A stretch of DNA of 64,000 nt from Methanococcoides methylutens MM1. GTDB taxonomy: Archaea > Halobacteriota > Methanosarcinia > Methanosarcinales > Methanosarcinaceae. The notes below the pieces were generated by a model. It was not told where the DNA came from. It did no database searches and worked only from the letters and a program-made list of their open reading frames with translations. Shown here piece after piece: positions 48,515 to 57,369 of the stretch. The stretch spans positions 1,116,001 through 1,180,000 of the forward strand of contig NZ_CP009518.1 in NCBI RefSeq assembly GCF_000970325.1, in the 5' to 3' direction. The translations under genes were made by a program, and so were the position numbers. Each line of letters begins with the position of its first letter. Within the stretch, counting starts at the first letter, position 1.

Positions 48515-49810
48515 ATGGGAGAAGAGTTTACTCTTAAAAGAGAGCTTGGGCTTTTGGAGATCACACTCAGTGGTGTGGGAAGCATACTGGGAGCCGGCAT
48601 ATATGTTCTTATTGGAAAGGCAGCAGGTCTTTCGGGCAATGCCCTTTGGTTGTCCTTTTTGTTTGCTGCCATTGCTGCCGGGCTTACCGCTATAAGTTAC
48701 ATGGAGCTTTCATCCATGTTCCCCAAGGCAGGGGCCGAATATGAGTATGTCAGGAATGCCTTCGGTGAGTTCCTGGGTCTTCTTATAGGCCTGCTGGTCG
48801 TTTTCGTGGAGATCATTTCAAGCTCTACCGTTGCTCTGGGCTTTGCGGGATATTTCGAGGTTCTGTTTCACACACCTGCTATTCCCTCAGCTATCGCTCT
48901 TATACTGCTGTTCACATTGATCCTTTTCGTGGGTATTAAGCAATCTGCAAGGGCTGCCATTCTTATGACCTTCATCGAGATCATAGGCTTGCTTGTGATA
49001 ATCTCCATAGGTCTTCCCGAGATGGGGTCTGTGGACTATCTGGAGGTACAGAGCCTGTCAGGTATATTTGAGGCATCAGCGCTTGTTTTCTTTGCATTCC
49101 TCGGCTTTGAGGAGATAGTAAAGCTATCACAGGAGACAAAGGACCCTCATAGGACGACACCCAGAGCCCTTATGATTGCCATTGCAACCACTATATTGCT
49201 TTACATACTTGTTGCATTGGCTGTTGTGAGTGTCCTTGACTGGAGGGTATTGTCAACGTCTTCGGCTCCCCTGGCAGAGGTTGCATCCGTGGCATTGGGC
49301 AGCAATGCATTTGTCATCCTTTCGTTGATAGCTCTTTTCTCGACTGCCAATACCGTTCTGCTTATGCAGATCGGGGGCTCGAGGATACTCTATGGTATGG
49401 CGGAATCCGGTTCACTTCCCTCATTGATCTCCTGGGTTCATCCAGGGACAAGGACTCCATGGGTCTCTATATTGGTATTCACATCACTCTCAATAATGTT
49501 TGTTTTCATAGGTGATATCGCGATCGTGGCGAATCTGACCAATTTCATGGTCTTTATCATCTTTATAACGATCAATCTTTCACTGATATGGTTGAGGTAC
49601 TCAAAACCTGATATCGAAAGACCATTCAGGATCCCCTTTAACATAGGCCGTTTTCCTCTTTCACCACTTTTTGGTATATTATGTGCTCTTTTGCTCTTTG
49701 CACACCTGAGCCTTGAGGTCATTGTCTATGGTTTTATTTTATTGCTCGTGGGTGTCGTGGCGGTATTTATCAGGTTAAAGAGCCAAGGTAATTCAAGGCA
49801 GGTCAAATAA
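48515..49810 (+). CDS. APC family amino acid permease
   Basis: 431 residues with about 12 transmembrane helices. N-terminal ITLSGVGSILGAGIYVLIGKAAG is the helix-1 signature of the superfamily. Later segments include FFAFLGFEEIVKLSQETKDPHRTTPRA (helix-6 region, with the conserved FxGFE). No strong ribosome binding site before ATG 48515. The substrate is probably an amino acid or amine. The gene begins directly at the break of a DJ-1/PfpI remnant, suggesting that it was inserted here by recombination. Confidence 0.85.
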   Translation: MGEEFTLKRELGLLEITLSGVGSILGAGIYVLIGKAAGLSGNALWLSFLFAAIAAGLTAISYMELSSMFPKAGAEYEYVRNAFGEFLGLLIGLLVVFVEIISSSTVALGFAGYFEVLFHTPAIPSAIALILLFTLILFVGIKQSARAAILMTFIEIIGLLVIISIGLPEMGSVDYLEVQSLSGIFEASALVFFAFLGFEEIVKLSQETKDPHRTTPRALMIAIATTILLYILVALAVVSVLDWRVLSTSSAPLAEVASVALGSNAFVILSLIALFSTANTVLLMQIGGSRILYGMAESGSLPSLISWVHPGTRTPWVSILVFTSLSIMFVFIGDIAIVANLTNFMVFIIFITINLSLIWLRYSKPDIERPFRIPFNIGRFPLSPLFGILCALLLFAHLSLEVIVYGFILLLVGVVAVFIRLKSQGNSRQVK

Positions 49811-49868
49811 ATAAAAAGTGTATTCTGATTGGAAAAAACTAGGATTTTCTAAAGGTATATTGCATTAT

Positions 49869-49952
49869 ATGAAGAAAAATGCTGAGGTTGATAAGCCTTT
49901 TACGCTTAATGCACATGTAAAGGAGAGGTTAGAGATGTGGTGTGGGGGTTGA
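49869..49952 (+). repeat. Copy A of a short repeat, encodes a 27-residue peptide
   Basis: ATG at 49869 reads MKKNAEVDKPFTLNAHVKER and on to a TGA at 49950-49952. The DKxFTLNAHVKE segment recurs in copy C and, decayed, in copy B. Whether any copy is translated is unknown; a GTATATTGC box precedes it. Confidence 0.5.
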
Positions 49953-50005
49953 ACACCAATAATACATCCCACCAAACAACACACATAAATTTTCTAAAAT
50001 AAATC

Positions 50006-51100
50006 TTAAAAAGATTCTGCTGTCCAATAAATATCAACTGATTTTACGATTCCTAGGCTTTCAAAGAATCCCATCATATTTTTATTTCTGGTTTCGTAGA
50101 ACGTATATGCTGGGTCTTTTGTATAATATGCAGAGATAAGACCATATTCTTTTCCAACTTCAATATAACCTATTTTGTCATAACTGTCCAATTCTCCGAT
50201 TTGTTGAGTTGAGCCAGTGCAATCCACGTATACTAAGCCTTTATCCGTAGTTTCAAAGGCATTTAATGCATGACCATCTACATCATCGTAGAAATCAATT
50301 GTTACAAAAGCAGAACGTATTCCTGCTTTTTCTGCCTTATTGTGTAATCTCTCTGCAAAATCTGCACAGACAAAACTATCATCGGCATAAATCAAACGAT
50401 CAGTATCATCTGCCTTTATAAAACCAATCAATTCATCCCATGTTACATCATGAGCATATTCATTGTCAATTAATTCAATTGGTTCACCCGATGCTTTAAT
50501 GAATTGCACTGATGGAACACCCATCGATTCATAAGAAGAATCCCATATTGAAAAATCTCCTGCACTTGTAAATACGAAGTAAGCACCACTCATAAGGACA
50601 ACAAATACTAGCATTGCAGCTATCAACCTTTTAGTAGAGTACCATGTTTCTCTTTTAGGCATAGATGAGGCGACAGGAACAGGGGGACTATTATTACTCG
50701 CTTTTTCCTTCTTTTTTATTACAGGTTCTACTATTACTGTTGAAGACATCATTGATGGAGACTTCGTGGGTTTAGGAATTCCACCTTTCATAAGTAATCC
50801 AATGCAATTGTGTTGTTCTGGTAATCTATGATCTTCACAATATGAGTTTCCACAAAAGTTACACTTGAAAAGGAATTGATAAGTATCTTGAATGATATCC
50901 ATCTTCCCGCCAGTATGGTGACGGACTTGTCCTTTTTTTATGCCTGGAGTTTTCCCACATAAAAAGCACTTGTTTTTACTATTGCTATTATTACTGGTCG
51001 AATCAGTATTATTAAGATTAGTGTCCTTTTTGGGAACGTCATCAGGTAATATTAAATTGCCATTCGAATCTCGTTTATATCCCCTATCTGCTAACCCCAT
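50006..51100 (-). CDS. AN1-type zinc finger, transmembrane helix and transglutaminase-like domain protein
   Basis: 364 residues. Starts with MGLADRGYKRD, a motif shared with the small protein at 51372. An AN1-like zinc finger follows: C45/C48, C80/C83, then C88, H91, H97, C99 (CEDHRLPEQHNC). One transmembrane helix at about 158-176. The extracellular domain has a papain-like/transglutaminase layout: C245 (FVCADFAERL), H277 (DGHALNAF), D293 (VYVDCTG), the catalytic triad order. The combination suggests a membrane-tethered enzyme with a cytosolic metal-binding sensor. Substrate unknown. Low codon use of GC-rich codons; the flanks carry repeats, so recent acquisition is possible. Confidence 0.75.
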   Translation of the reverse strand: MGLADRGYKRDSNGNLILPDDVPKKDTNLNNTDSTSNNSNSKNKCFLCGKTPGIKKGQVRHHTGGKMDIIQDTYQFLFKCNFCGNSYCEDHRLPEQHNCIGLLMKGGIPKPTKSPSMMSSTVIVEPVIKKKEKASNNSPPVPVASSMPKRETWYSTKRLIAAMLVFVVLMSGAYFVFTSAGDFSIWDSSYESMGVPSVQFIKASGEPIELIDNEYAHDVTWDELIGFIKADDTDRLIYADDSFVCADFAERLHNKAEKAGIRSAFVTIDFYDDVDGHALNAFETTDKGLVYVDCTGSTQQIGELDSYDKIGYIEVGKEYGLISAYYTKDPAYTFYETRNKNMMGFFESLGIVKSVDIYWTAESF

Positions 51101-51271
51101 ATCTACTACCTACTGCTTATTTTTTAGACACGTTTTTAAAATATACTATTTTATTATTATAATTTATAGATAATCGATTAAAATGAAAGATTTAATAGTA
51201 TTTTATTCTAATGTTTAGAAAAAGAGGGGGAGCCCCAAAGGCACATTGTAGTACATGGTGTAGAATGCCAG

Positions 51272-51320
51272 AACTGAGAAGCGTTTACCCCCAATGCTCA
51301 TGGGAGGAGAGATTTGAAGA
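51272..51320 (+). repeat. Copy B of the short repeat, decayed
   Basis: The core GCGTTTACCCCCAATGCTCATG (51281-51302) matches copies A and C, but the reading frame of the repeat peptide is broken by TGA. Lies between the two MGLxDRxY genes. Confidence 0.5.
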
Positions 51321-51371
51321 ACACGAAGAATACAACCTAATATAACATACCGATGATTATCTTTAATTTCA

Positions 51372-51563
51372 TTAAATATATGAATACACGATGAATGCAA
51401 TAATTGCTCCTAATATGAATAACCAGAAGGTTGGTTTCTTTTTTCTTGTGTTGACTGATTGAGTATTTGAAAATGAACGATATGATGTTCCATAAGGAAT
51501 GTACTCTAAACGTTCTTTCTTTGAGTGTTTCTCTCGATAATAATCCCTATCCTCTAATCCCAT
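51372..51563 (-). CDS. Small membrane protein with MGLxDRxY N-terminus
   Basis: 63 residues. N-terminal MGLEDRDYYREKHSKKER resembles the start of the protein at 50006 (MGLADRGYKRD). The C-terminus is one transmembrane helix (about 45-62, FWLFILGAIIAFIVYSYI). In between is a basic, serine/threonine-rich linker. Ribosome binding site GGTGAATTT before ATG 51563. The shared N-terminus suggests a common localisation or binding signal for both proteins. Confidence 0.7.
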   Translation of the reverse strand: MGLEDRDYYREKHSKKERLEYIPYGTSYRSFSNTQSVNTRKKKPTFWLFILGAIIAFIVYSYI

Positions 51564-51683
51564 AGTAAATTCACCACTATTAATTCAAATTAAGTACAAA
51601 TTTATAATTATACATCATATCAATTAATATTATTTAAATGTTGCAAAGTAATCTTAATGAAATAAATGTGCATCATAAAGCAC

Positions 51684-51788
51684 ATGAATCGGAATTCTAA
51701 GAGTGATAAAACGTTTACTCTCAATGCTCATGTAAAAGAAATATTAAAGAATTGGGAGGTAGCGTCACTAAATTGCTGTAAATTATAA
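51684..51788 (+). repeat. Copy C of the short repeat, encodes a 34-residue peptide
   Basis: ATG at 51684 reads MNRNSKSDKTFTLNAHVKEI and continues to TAA at 51786-51788. It shares TFTLNAHVKE with copy A and the nucleotide core ACGTTTACTCTCAATGCTCATG at 51711-51732 with copies A and B. Confidence 0.5.
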
Positions 51789-51867
51789 TTAGTCCTGTAC
51801 CTTTGTTAGATCGCTAAAACCAAAAAGGATACAGGACAATTCAAACAAGTTTTAATATCCCAAAACC

Positions 51868-52479
51868 TCATTTCCTGTAATCCGGAACCAGCCTCTTCTC
51901 CATCGCCGTGAAGATCACATCCAATGTCATTGCTATCAATATCGCAGGAATGGCACCTGCAAGGATCTTCTCATTGTTGAAGCCCACAAGTCCTTCGAAG
52001 ATGAGCTCTCCAAGGCCACCACTGCCGATGTAAGCCGTCAGTATGGCTATACTGTTGATGAGGATGGAAGCGAACTTGATTCCTGCAAAAATGGCAGGAT
52101 AAGCATTTGGAAGGCGGACGTACCTGAGTATTTGCCACTGGTTGAGTCCTATGCCGTCCGCATAGTCAAGCATGGCAGGATCTACCGTTGAAAGGCCAAT
52201 GTAGGTGTTCTTGATGATAGGCAAAAGTGCCCTCAGCAGGATGGCAATCAGAGCCGGGTAGAATCCAATTCCGATAAGTGGGACCACGATAGCAACGACA
52301 GCAAAACTCGGCACTGCCTGGGCAAGGTTTGCGAACTTCATGATCACATAACCGATGCGTTTGCTGTAAAGGGAAGCGAACGCAAGAGGCAGGGAGATAG
52401 CAATACTGACGAACAGTGTAGTAAGCAGGAGCACGAGGTGTTCACCGGTGTGTCCCAGTATGGTCTCAATGGTTACCAT
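51868..52479 (-). CDS. Osmoprotectant ABC transporter permease (OpuC type, second)
   Basis: 203 residues. Binding-protein-dependent permease fold with five to six helices; coupling EAA-type loop ILLRALLPIIKNTYIGLSTVD. The start ATG 52479 overlaps the end of the first permease by seven bases. With its partner it forms the membrane channel for glycine betaine, carnitine, choline or similar osmolytes. It is the last gene of the operon. Confidence 0.9.
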   Translation of the reverse strand: MVTIETILGHTGEHLVLLLTTLFVSIAISLPLAFASLYSKRIGYVIMKFANLAQAVPSFAVVAIVVPLIGIGFYPALIAILLRALLPIIKNTYIGLSTVDPAMLDYADGIGLNQWQILRYVRLPNAYPAIFAGIKFASILINSIAILTAYIGSGGLGELIFEGLVGFNNEKILAGAIPAILIAMTLDVIFTAMEKRLVPDYRK

Positions 52480-53111
52480 GTACCATACCTCCTCTGCAGC
52501 TTCTTCTCAATGGTCCCGGCAAAGCCGTCAAGGATGACTGCCAGAAGACCTGTCCATATGCCTGCAACAAGGATCGTGCCCACATTGTAGAGCTGAATGC
52601 CGGCTATGAGGGCTGCTCCGAGACCACCTGCAGCGATCAGTCCTCCAAGTGTCACGACGCCCATGGTAAAGACAAGGGCTATTCTAAGTCCACCTGCTAT
52701 CATTGGCAGGGAAAGTGGAATTCTCACTTTCATGAGGATCTCACGCTGGGAAAGTCCCATTGCATGTGCAATATCGATGTACTGCTGGTCGACCTCTTTG
52801 AGGCCAGTGTAGGTATTACGTGTGATAGGTAAGAGTGAATATAGGATGGATGCCACGATGGTTGGTTCCTCTCCAAGTCCGAATATCGGCAGGAGAAGTA
52901 CAAGTAACGGAATATCCGGTATTGTCTCCACCACGTTCAGGAAATTAAGGACAGGATGGGCGATCCGGGGTCTGCTGTACAAGTAGATGCCTATGCTTAC
53001 TCCAATGATAGAAGCAATGACTATGGCAATACTGAACATCGTCAGGTGCTCAATGGTACGTGTGGTCAGGGAATTCGTTTCCCAGACATCCACAAGATCA
53101 GTTAGTAGCAC
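52473..53111 (-). CDS. Osmoprotectant ABC transporter permease (OpuC type, first)
   Basis: 212 residues, about six helices, EAA-type loop SILYSLLPITRNTYTGLKEVD. Start is GTG 53111, six bases after the purine-rich GGGGGGGAGAA. Homologous to the other permease in the operon, as in OpuCB/OpuCD pairs. Confidence 0.9.
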   Translation of the reverse strand: MLLTDLVDVWETNSLTTRTIEHLTMFSIAIVIASIIGVSIGIYLYSRPRIAHPVLNFLNVVETIPDIPLLVLLLPIFGLGEEPTIVASILYSLLPITRNTYTGLKEVDQQYIDIAHAMGLSQREILMKVRIPLSLPMIAGGLRIALVFTMGVVTLGGLIAAGGLGAALIAGIQLYNVGTILVAGIWTGLLAVILDGFAGTIEKKLQRRYGTW

Positions 53112-53129
53112 ACTTCTCCCCCCCGCAGG

Positions 53130-54257
53130 TCATACCAGTTGTTTGAAAACATCGTTCGGGAACAGGAAACCTTTGACCTTCCCGGCATCTGTGACGAAAG
53201 CAATGGAATCATCGTTCTCATGCAGTTCCCTGAGTGCATTCTCGAGGAAGCCACTAATTTCGTATGATGGAACTTTGACAACGTGGTCACCGATGATATC
53301 GTTAGTTTCACCAAGTCGCATCAGGTCATTCAGCCTGACAACACCCATCGGTTCACCGCCATTTACTACAACGGCAAGCTCGATGTCCCTTTCAAGCATT
53401 GAGTCGATGGTCTCTTTGACAGAAAGGGATGCTGGATGTACATACTTGTTATCAAGAGGGGACATCAGGTCCTTTATTCTCAGGGTGTCCAGATGCTTGA
53501 ACTTCTTTCCGGTATCAACAATGCTCGCCACCATATCGTTCACAGGATGGAAGATCAGCTCCTCTGCCGTTCCAATCTGCACAAGCTTCGCATCATCCAT
53601 AATGCCTATCCTGTCTGCCAGACGGAAAGCTTCTTCGATATCATGTGTCACGAAAATTATGGTCTTCCCGAGCTTCTCGCGGATAAGACAGAACTCTTCC
53701 TGAAGCTGCTTTCTAAGGATAGGGTCGAGAGCTCCGAAGGGCTCGTCCATGAGCAAAAGCGGCGGGTCCATTACCAGTGCCCTTGCAAGACCGACCCTCT
53801 GCTGCTGGCCTCCGCTTAACTGGTGAGGATACCTGTCCATGAACATATCTGCCGGAAGGGATACGAAATCCAGAAGGTAGCGTACCCTCTCATTGATCTT
53901 TGCCTTATCCCAGCCTTCCAGTTTAGCAACAAGGCCAATGTTCTCACCGATGGTCATGTGAGGGAACAAGCCAATGTTCTGGATGACATAACCGATGTTC
54001 CTCCTGAGAGCAACCTGCTCAATTTCCATGATGTTCTGGCCATTTATGTGAATGGTACCTGAATCCGGTTCGATCAAACGATTGATCGTACGCAGTGTCG
54101 TAGTCTTTCCCGAACCACTGGGACCGAGAAGAATTAGCATTTCCCCGCCCTCGATGTCAAGGTCCAGATCATTGATGGCAAACCTGCCTTCATATTTCTT
54201 GGTCACACCGCGGATCTCTATCGAATCTATTCTGTCAAATATCCTTTTGGATGGCAT
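53130..54257 (-). CDS. Osmoprotectant ABC transporter ATP-binding protein with CBS domains
   Basis: 375 residues. Walker A GPSGSGKTTTLRTI, signature LSGGQQQRVGLARAL, Walker B LLLMDEPFGALDP, H-loop FVTHDIEEAF. Two CBS domains (about 265-375) likely sense ionic strength or a nucleotide to gate transport, as in OpuCA. ATG 54257 (MPSKRIF). It lies 18 bases before the permease. Confidence 0.92.
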   Translation of the reverse strand: MPSKRIFDRIDSIEIRGVTKKYEGRFAINDLDLDIEGGEMLILLGPSGSGKTTTLRTINRLIEPDSGTIHINGQNIMEIEQVALRRNIGYVIQNIGLFPHMTIGENIGLVAKLEGWDKAKINERVRYLLDFVSLPADMFMDRYPHQLSGGQQQRVGLARALVMDPPLLLMDEPFGALDPILRKQLQEEFCLIREKLGKTIIFVTHDIEEAFRLADRIGIMDDAKLVQIGTAEELIFHPVNDMVASIVDTGKKFKHLDTLRIKDLMSPLDNKYVHPASLSVKETIDSMLERDIELAVVVNGGEPMGVVRLNDLMRLGETNDIIGDHVVKVPSYEISGFLENALRELHENDDSIAFVTDAGKVKGFLFPNDVFKQLV

Positions 54258-54324
54258 AAGTAGATCTCAGTTTAAAAGCTGTTCTTGCAGCAATACTAAA
54301 AAAGTAAAAGGATCGTAGAGGTGT

Positions 54325-55239
54325 TCAGGCCTCTATGAATCCATTATCTACGAGGTATTCTCTTGCAATGTCCTCAGCATCACGCTTCTCGACATCGAAC
54401 TGGTAGTTCAGGCTTCTCATGGTGTCTGTATCGATCTGACCGTTCAGTTTTCCAAGAGCAGCGGCTGCATCAGGATTTTCCTCAGCGAACTCTGCAGACA
54501 TCACAAAGATGGCATCGTATGGAGGTAATGCGTTCTTGTCATCGTTCAGGATGCGAAGATCGAACACTTCGTTCCTGGTATCTGTTGTATATGCTGAAAC
54601 TATATCGACCTCATCATTCTTGATAGCCTCATACATGATGTTGGCAACTGTAGGCTTGACTTCCATGAACTCAAGACCGTAAAGCTCATTGATACGTGGA
54701 AGACCATCCTCACGCTGTGCGAATTCCGGATCAGTTCCTACGATCATTTCAGTTGAATATCCTTCAAGATCACTGATGGTAACGACATTGTTCTCTTCAG
54801 CCCACTGTTCCTTTACAGCAAGTGCATATGCATCCTCAAAGCCAAGGTCTGCCACGATGACAACACCATCAGCATTGAGACCTTCTTCGGTTACCTGATA
54901 TACAACTTCAGGGTCCCATACCTCAAGTGCAGGCTCCTTCAGGATCTGACTATATGCTGTACCGGTGTATTCGGCATAGACATCCACTGTGCCCTGCTTG
55001 AGACCTTCGTAGTTAACGAGAGTGCCTCCGAGGCCTTCTTTTACATCGACTTCATACCCTTCTTCCTCGAGCATGATACCGGCCATATGGGCCAGGATAT
55101 AAGACTCCTGGAACAATTTAGAACCAATGACCACTTCTCCCTTCACAGCATCTGCAGTTTCATCAGATGCAGGCTCTGTACATCCACTGAGGATTACAGC
55201 CAGAACAACAAAAGTTGCTAATAGAATTTTCATATTCAT
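54325..55239 (-). CDS. Osmoprotectant-binding lipoprotein (OpuC type)
   Basis: 304 residues. Signal peptide with lipobox LSGC (about residues 17-20). The mature protein is a periplasmic-binding domain of the glycine betaine/carnitine/choline group: VVIGSKLFQESYILAHMAG and YAEYTGTAYSQILKE. In this operon type the binding protein comes first. It is anchored on the cell surface. ATG 55239 is preceded by GGGG, which is also one arm of a palindrome. Confidence 0.92.
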   Translation of the reverse strand: MNMKILLATFVVLAVILSGCTEPASDETADAVKGEVVIGSKLFQESYILAHMAGIMLEEEGYEVDVKEGLGGTLVNYEGLKQGTVDVYAEYTGTAYSQILKEPALEVWDPEVVYQVTEEGLNADGVVIVADLGFEDAYALAVKEQWAEENNVVTISDLEGYSTEMIVGTDPEFAQREDGLPRINELYGLEFMEVKPTVANIMYEAIKNDEVDIVSAYTTDTRNEVFDLRILNDDKNALPPYDAIFVMSAEFAEENPDAAAALGKLNGQIDTDTMRSLNYQFDVEKRDAEDIAREYLVDNGFIEA

Positions 55240-55245
55240 TTTTTA

Positions 55246-55262
55246 CCCCATTTATAATGGGG
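55246..55262 (-). promoter_or_regulatory. Perfect palindrome overlapping the ribosome binding site of the opuC-type operon
   Basis: CCCCATT (55246-55252) faces AATGGGG (55256-55262) across 3 bases, ending six bases before the start codon. A TATATATATTC box lies about 25 bases upstream (near 55268-55280), so the palindrome sits near the transcript start. It could be a repressor operator or a hairpin that hides GGGG from the ribosome. Confidence 0.55.
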
Positions 55263-55417
55263 AACTTATGAATATATATAAGTTTGGAATGTTTTGACAG
55301 TTTTTCGACTTGCAGAGAGGTTGCCAACTACAAAAATAAGATCAAAATACAATAAGGTAGGAATTTAAATTATAAAAAGGATTTAAATAAAAATAAAGAA
55401 AAAGAAGCGACCAATAT

Positions 55418-56641
55418 TCAGATCGCATCCTTTCCTATCTGTGCGATAGTCTTATCGATATCTGCTGCAAGCTCATCCGGAAGGCCGGTGATACCAACAT
55501 CAAGGAATCCACGAACGATCATTCCTACTGCTTCCTCTTCAGAAAGACCGCGTGCCATCAGGTATTCCACCTGTTCCTTTGCGATCCTTCCCACAGCAGC
55601 TTCGTGGGTAAGTTCCACATCATCAACATTGGCCTCAAGTATAGGGATCGCACGCTGTGTACCCTCGTTGTTGAGCACAAGACCGTGGCATTCCAGGTGA
55701 CCTTTTGAGTGAAGCTCATTTGCCACCATTTCTCCTCTTGCAATGACCGTTCCACCTGTTGTAATGGTCCTTGAAACAAGCTCTGCTTTTGTGTTAGGAG
55801 CATTGAAGAGAACCCTGCTTCCAAGATCAAGTTCTGAACCGGGGTGTGCAACAGCAATGGTATGGAACCTTGCAAAAGCGCCCTCTCCGTCAAGTATAGC
55901 GGTCGGGTAGGACTGGATAGACCTCACAGGCTTCAGGAGGATGTAGTTGTTGACGAATGTTGCGCCTTCCTCCAGGTGGATAACTGTCCTCGGGCGTACT
56001 CCGATATCCTCTGCCCAGTTGTGTATCATTGTGAAGTTAAGAACTCCGCCCTTTTTGACATATATCTCGGAGATACCAAGGTGCATTGCCCTTTCGACGC
56101 CCTTTTTGGTAGTACATCCGGTGATGACATCAAGCTCTGCGTCCTCTTCTACAATAAGGATGTTGTGGACTGTCTGTGTGACGTCCTTGTGGCCCATGAC
56201 AAGACATGTCTGGACAGGCATTGAGCTCTTCTTGCCTGCAGGTGCACGGATGAAATATCCATTGGCATTCTCAAGATAACTCTTTGCAGTGTATTTGTCT
56301 GCATCCACGGAGACGAGCTTCCAGGAATATTCATCCAGCCAGTCGTGTTTCTCCATGGCTTCATGCAGGGACATCAGTTCAACGTCAGGATCCCTCATGG
56401 TTGAATGAGATACTGTATTGTCAAGCATAAGGAAGCTTCCTGAACGTCCTTCCTCGTCAGGGAGTACACCGGCATTGAGAAGTGTCTGCTTAAACTCACT
56501 GTCAAGATCTTCAAGGTTCTCAGTTTCCGGTAATTCCTTTTCACCAACCTCAAATTCATCGAGGTTGAAGTCCTCACCGTACATTGCGATCTTTGTTATG
56601 GCCTTTTCAGCCTTCTCCTTTAAATCTGTCCCAGTTTGCAT
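55418..56641 (-). CDS. sufB: SufB/SufD family Fe-S cluster assembly scaffold
   Basis: 407 residues from ATG 56641 (MQTGTDLKEK); GGAG lies about ten bases upstream inside sufC. The right-handed beta-helix core shows ITGCTTKKGVERAMHLGISEIYVKKGG and the conserved RTITTGG and LECHGLVL segments. In archaea SufBC is the minimal cluster-assembly system; SufB is the scaffold. No sufD neighbour is present. Overlaps the end of sufC, so translation is coupled. Confidence 0.9.
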   Translation of the reverse strand: MQTGTDLKEKAEKAITKIAMYGEDFNLDEFEVGEKELPETENLEDLDSEFKQTLLNAGVLPDEEGRSGSFLMLDNTVSHSTMRDPDVELMSLHEAMEKHDWLDEYSWKLVSVDADKYTAKSYLENANGYFIRAPAGKKSSMPVQTCLVMGHKDVTQTVHNILIVEEDAELDVITGCTTKKGVERAMHLGISEIYVKKGGVLNFTMIHNWAEDIGVRPRTVIHLEEGATFVNNYILLKPVRSIQSYPTAILDGEGAFARFHTIAVAHPGSELDLGSRVLFNAPNTKAELVSRTITTGGTVIARGEMVANELHSKGHLECHGLVLNNEGTQRAIPILEANVDDVELTHEAAVGRIAKEQVEYLMARGLSEEEAVGMIVRGFLDVGITGLPDELAADIDKTIAQIGKDAI

Positions 56642-57369
56642 GTGTAGCACTCTCCATATCCCTGCTTTTTTATTTCCCTGAGCATTTCACGTGGGTGTCC
56701 TTTACAGACAACACTACCATTACAAAGGATGTAGCCCATGTCAGGCTCCACATAATCAAGCACCTGGCCGGTGTGGGTAATAATAAGTGCGGAGTTTCCT
56801 CTTCTGTTGTGATCAACAAAACAGTTTGACCTGCTCTTCAGGAGCTCATCTATGGTCTTACCGATCTCCTCAATGCTTACAAGGTCAACACCGGATTCCG
56901 GCTCATCGAGCAGGTAGAAGCATGGGTTCTGTGCTGATAGCTGCAAGAGTTCGGATCTCTTGATCTCCCCACCGGAGAAACCGACATTGACATCCCTTTC
57001 CATAAAACGGACCATATCGAGTTTCTTTGCCATTACTTCAGTATCAAGACTGTTTTCTGTTGATATGGCATCCACGAGGTCCTCAAGCTTAACACCTGTC
57101 ATGTTAGGTGGTCTCTGGGTCATGATACCCATTCCGCGTTTAGCTCTCTCGTCAACTGAAAGATGAGTTATGTCTTCACCTTTGAATATAATCTGCCCGC
57201 CAACTACATTGTAACCGCTAAATCCCATAAGCGTCATGAGAAGCGCGGATTTACCAGCTCCGTTCGGGCCGAAAAGAACAGTGGTGCTACCCTGCTCTAC
57301 TTTGAGATTGACCTTGTTCAGGATGGTCCTGCCGCCGATCTCAACTGTCAGATCTTTTACCTCGAGCAT
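56620..57369 (-). CDS. sufC: Fe-S cluster assembly ATPase SufC
   Basis: 249 residues. Walker A FGPNGAGKSALLMTLMGF, ABC signature in GFSGGEIKRSELLQL, Walker B CFYLLDEPESGVD. It drives conformational change of SufB during cluster assembly. First gene of the sufCB operon; ATG 57369 (MLEVKDLTVEI). A long upstream region holds a TGTTAAC/GTTAACA pair at 57581-57609. Confidence 0.94.
   Translation of the reverse strand: MLEVKDLTVEIGGRTILNKVNLKVEQGSTTVLFGPNGAGKSALLMTLMGFSGYNVVGGQIIFKGEDITHLSVDERAKRGMGIMTQRPPNMTGVKLEDLVDAISTENSLDTEVMAKKLDMVRFMERDVNVGFSGGEIKRSELLQLSAQNPCFYLLDEPESGVDLVSIEEIGKTIDELLKSRSNCFVDHNRRGNSALIITHTGQVLDYVEPDMGYILCNGSVVCKGHPREMLREIKKQGYGECYTCKLGQI

Noticed and set aside
48505-48672. 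Upstream extension of the DJ-1/PfpI frame
   Set aside because: It overlaps the APC permease on the opposite strand and reads as a shadow with no family similarity.
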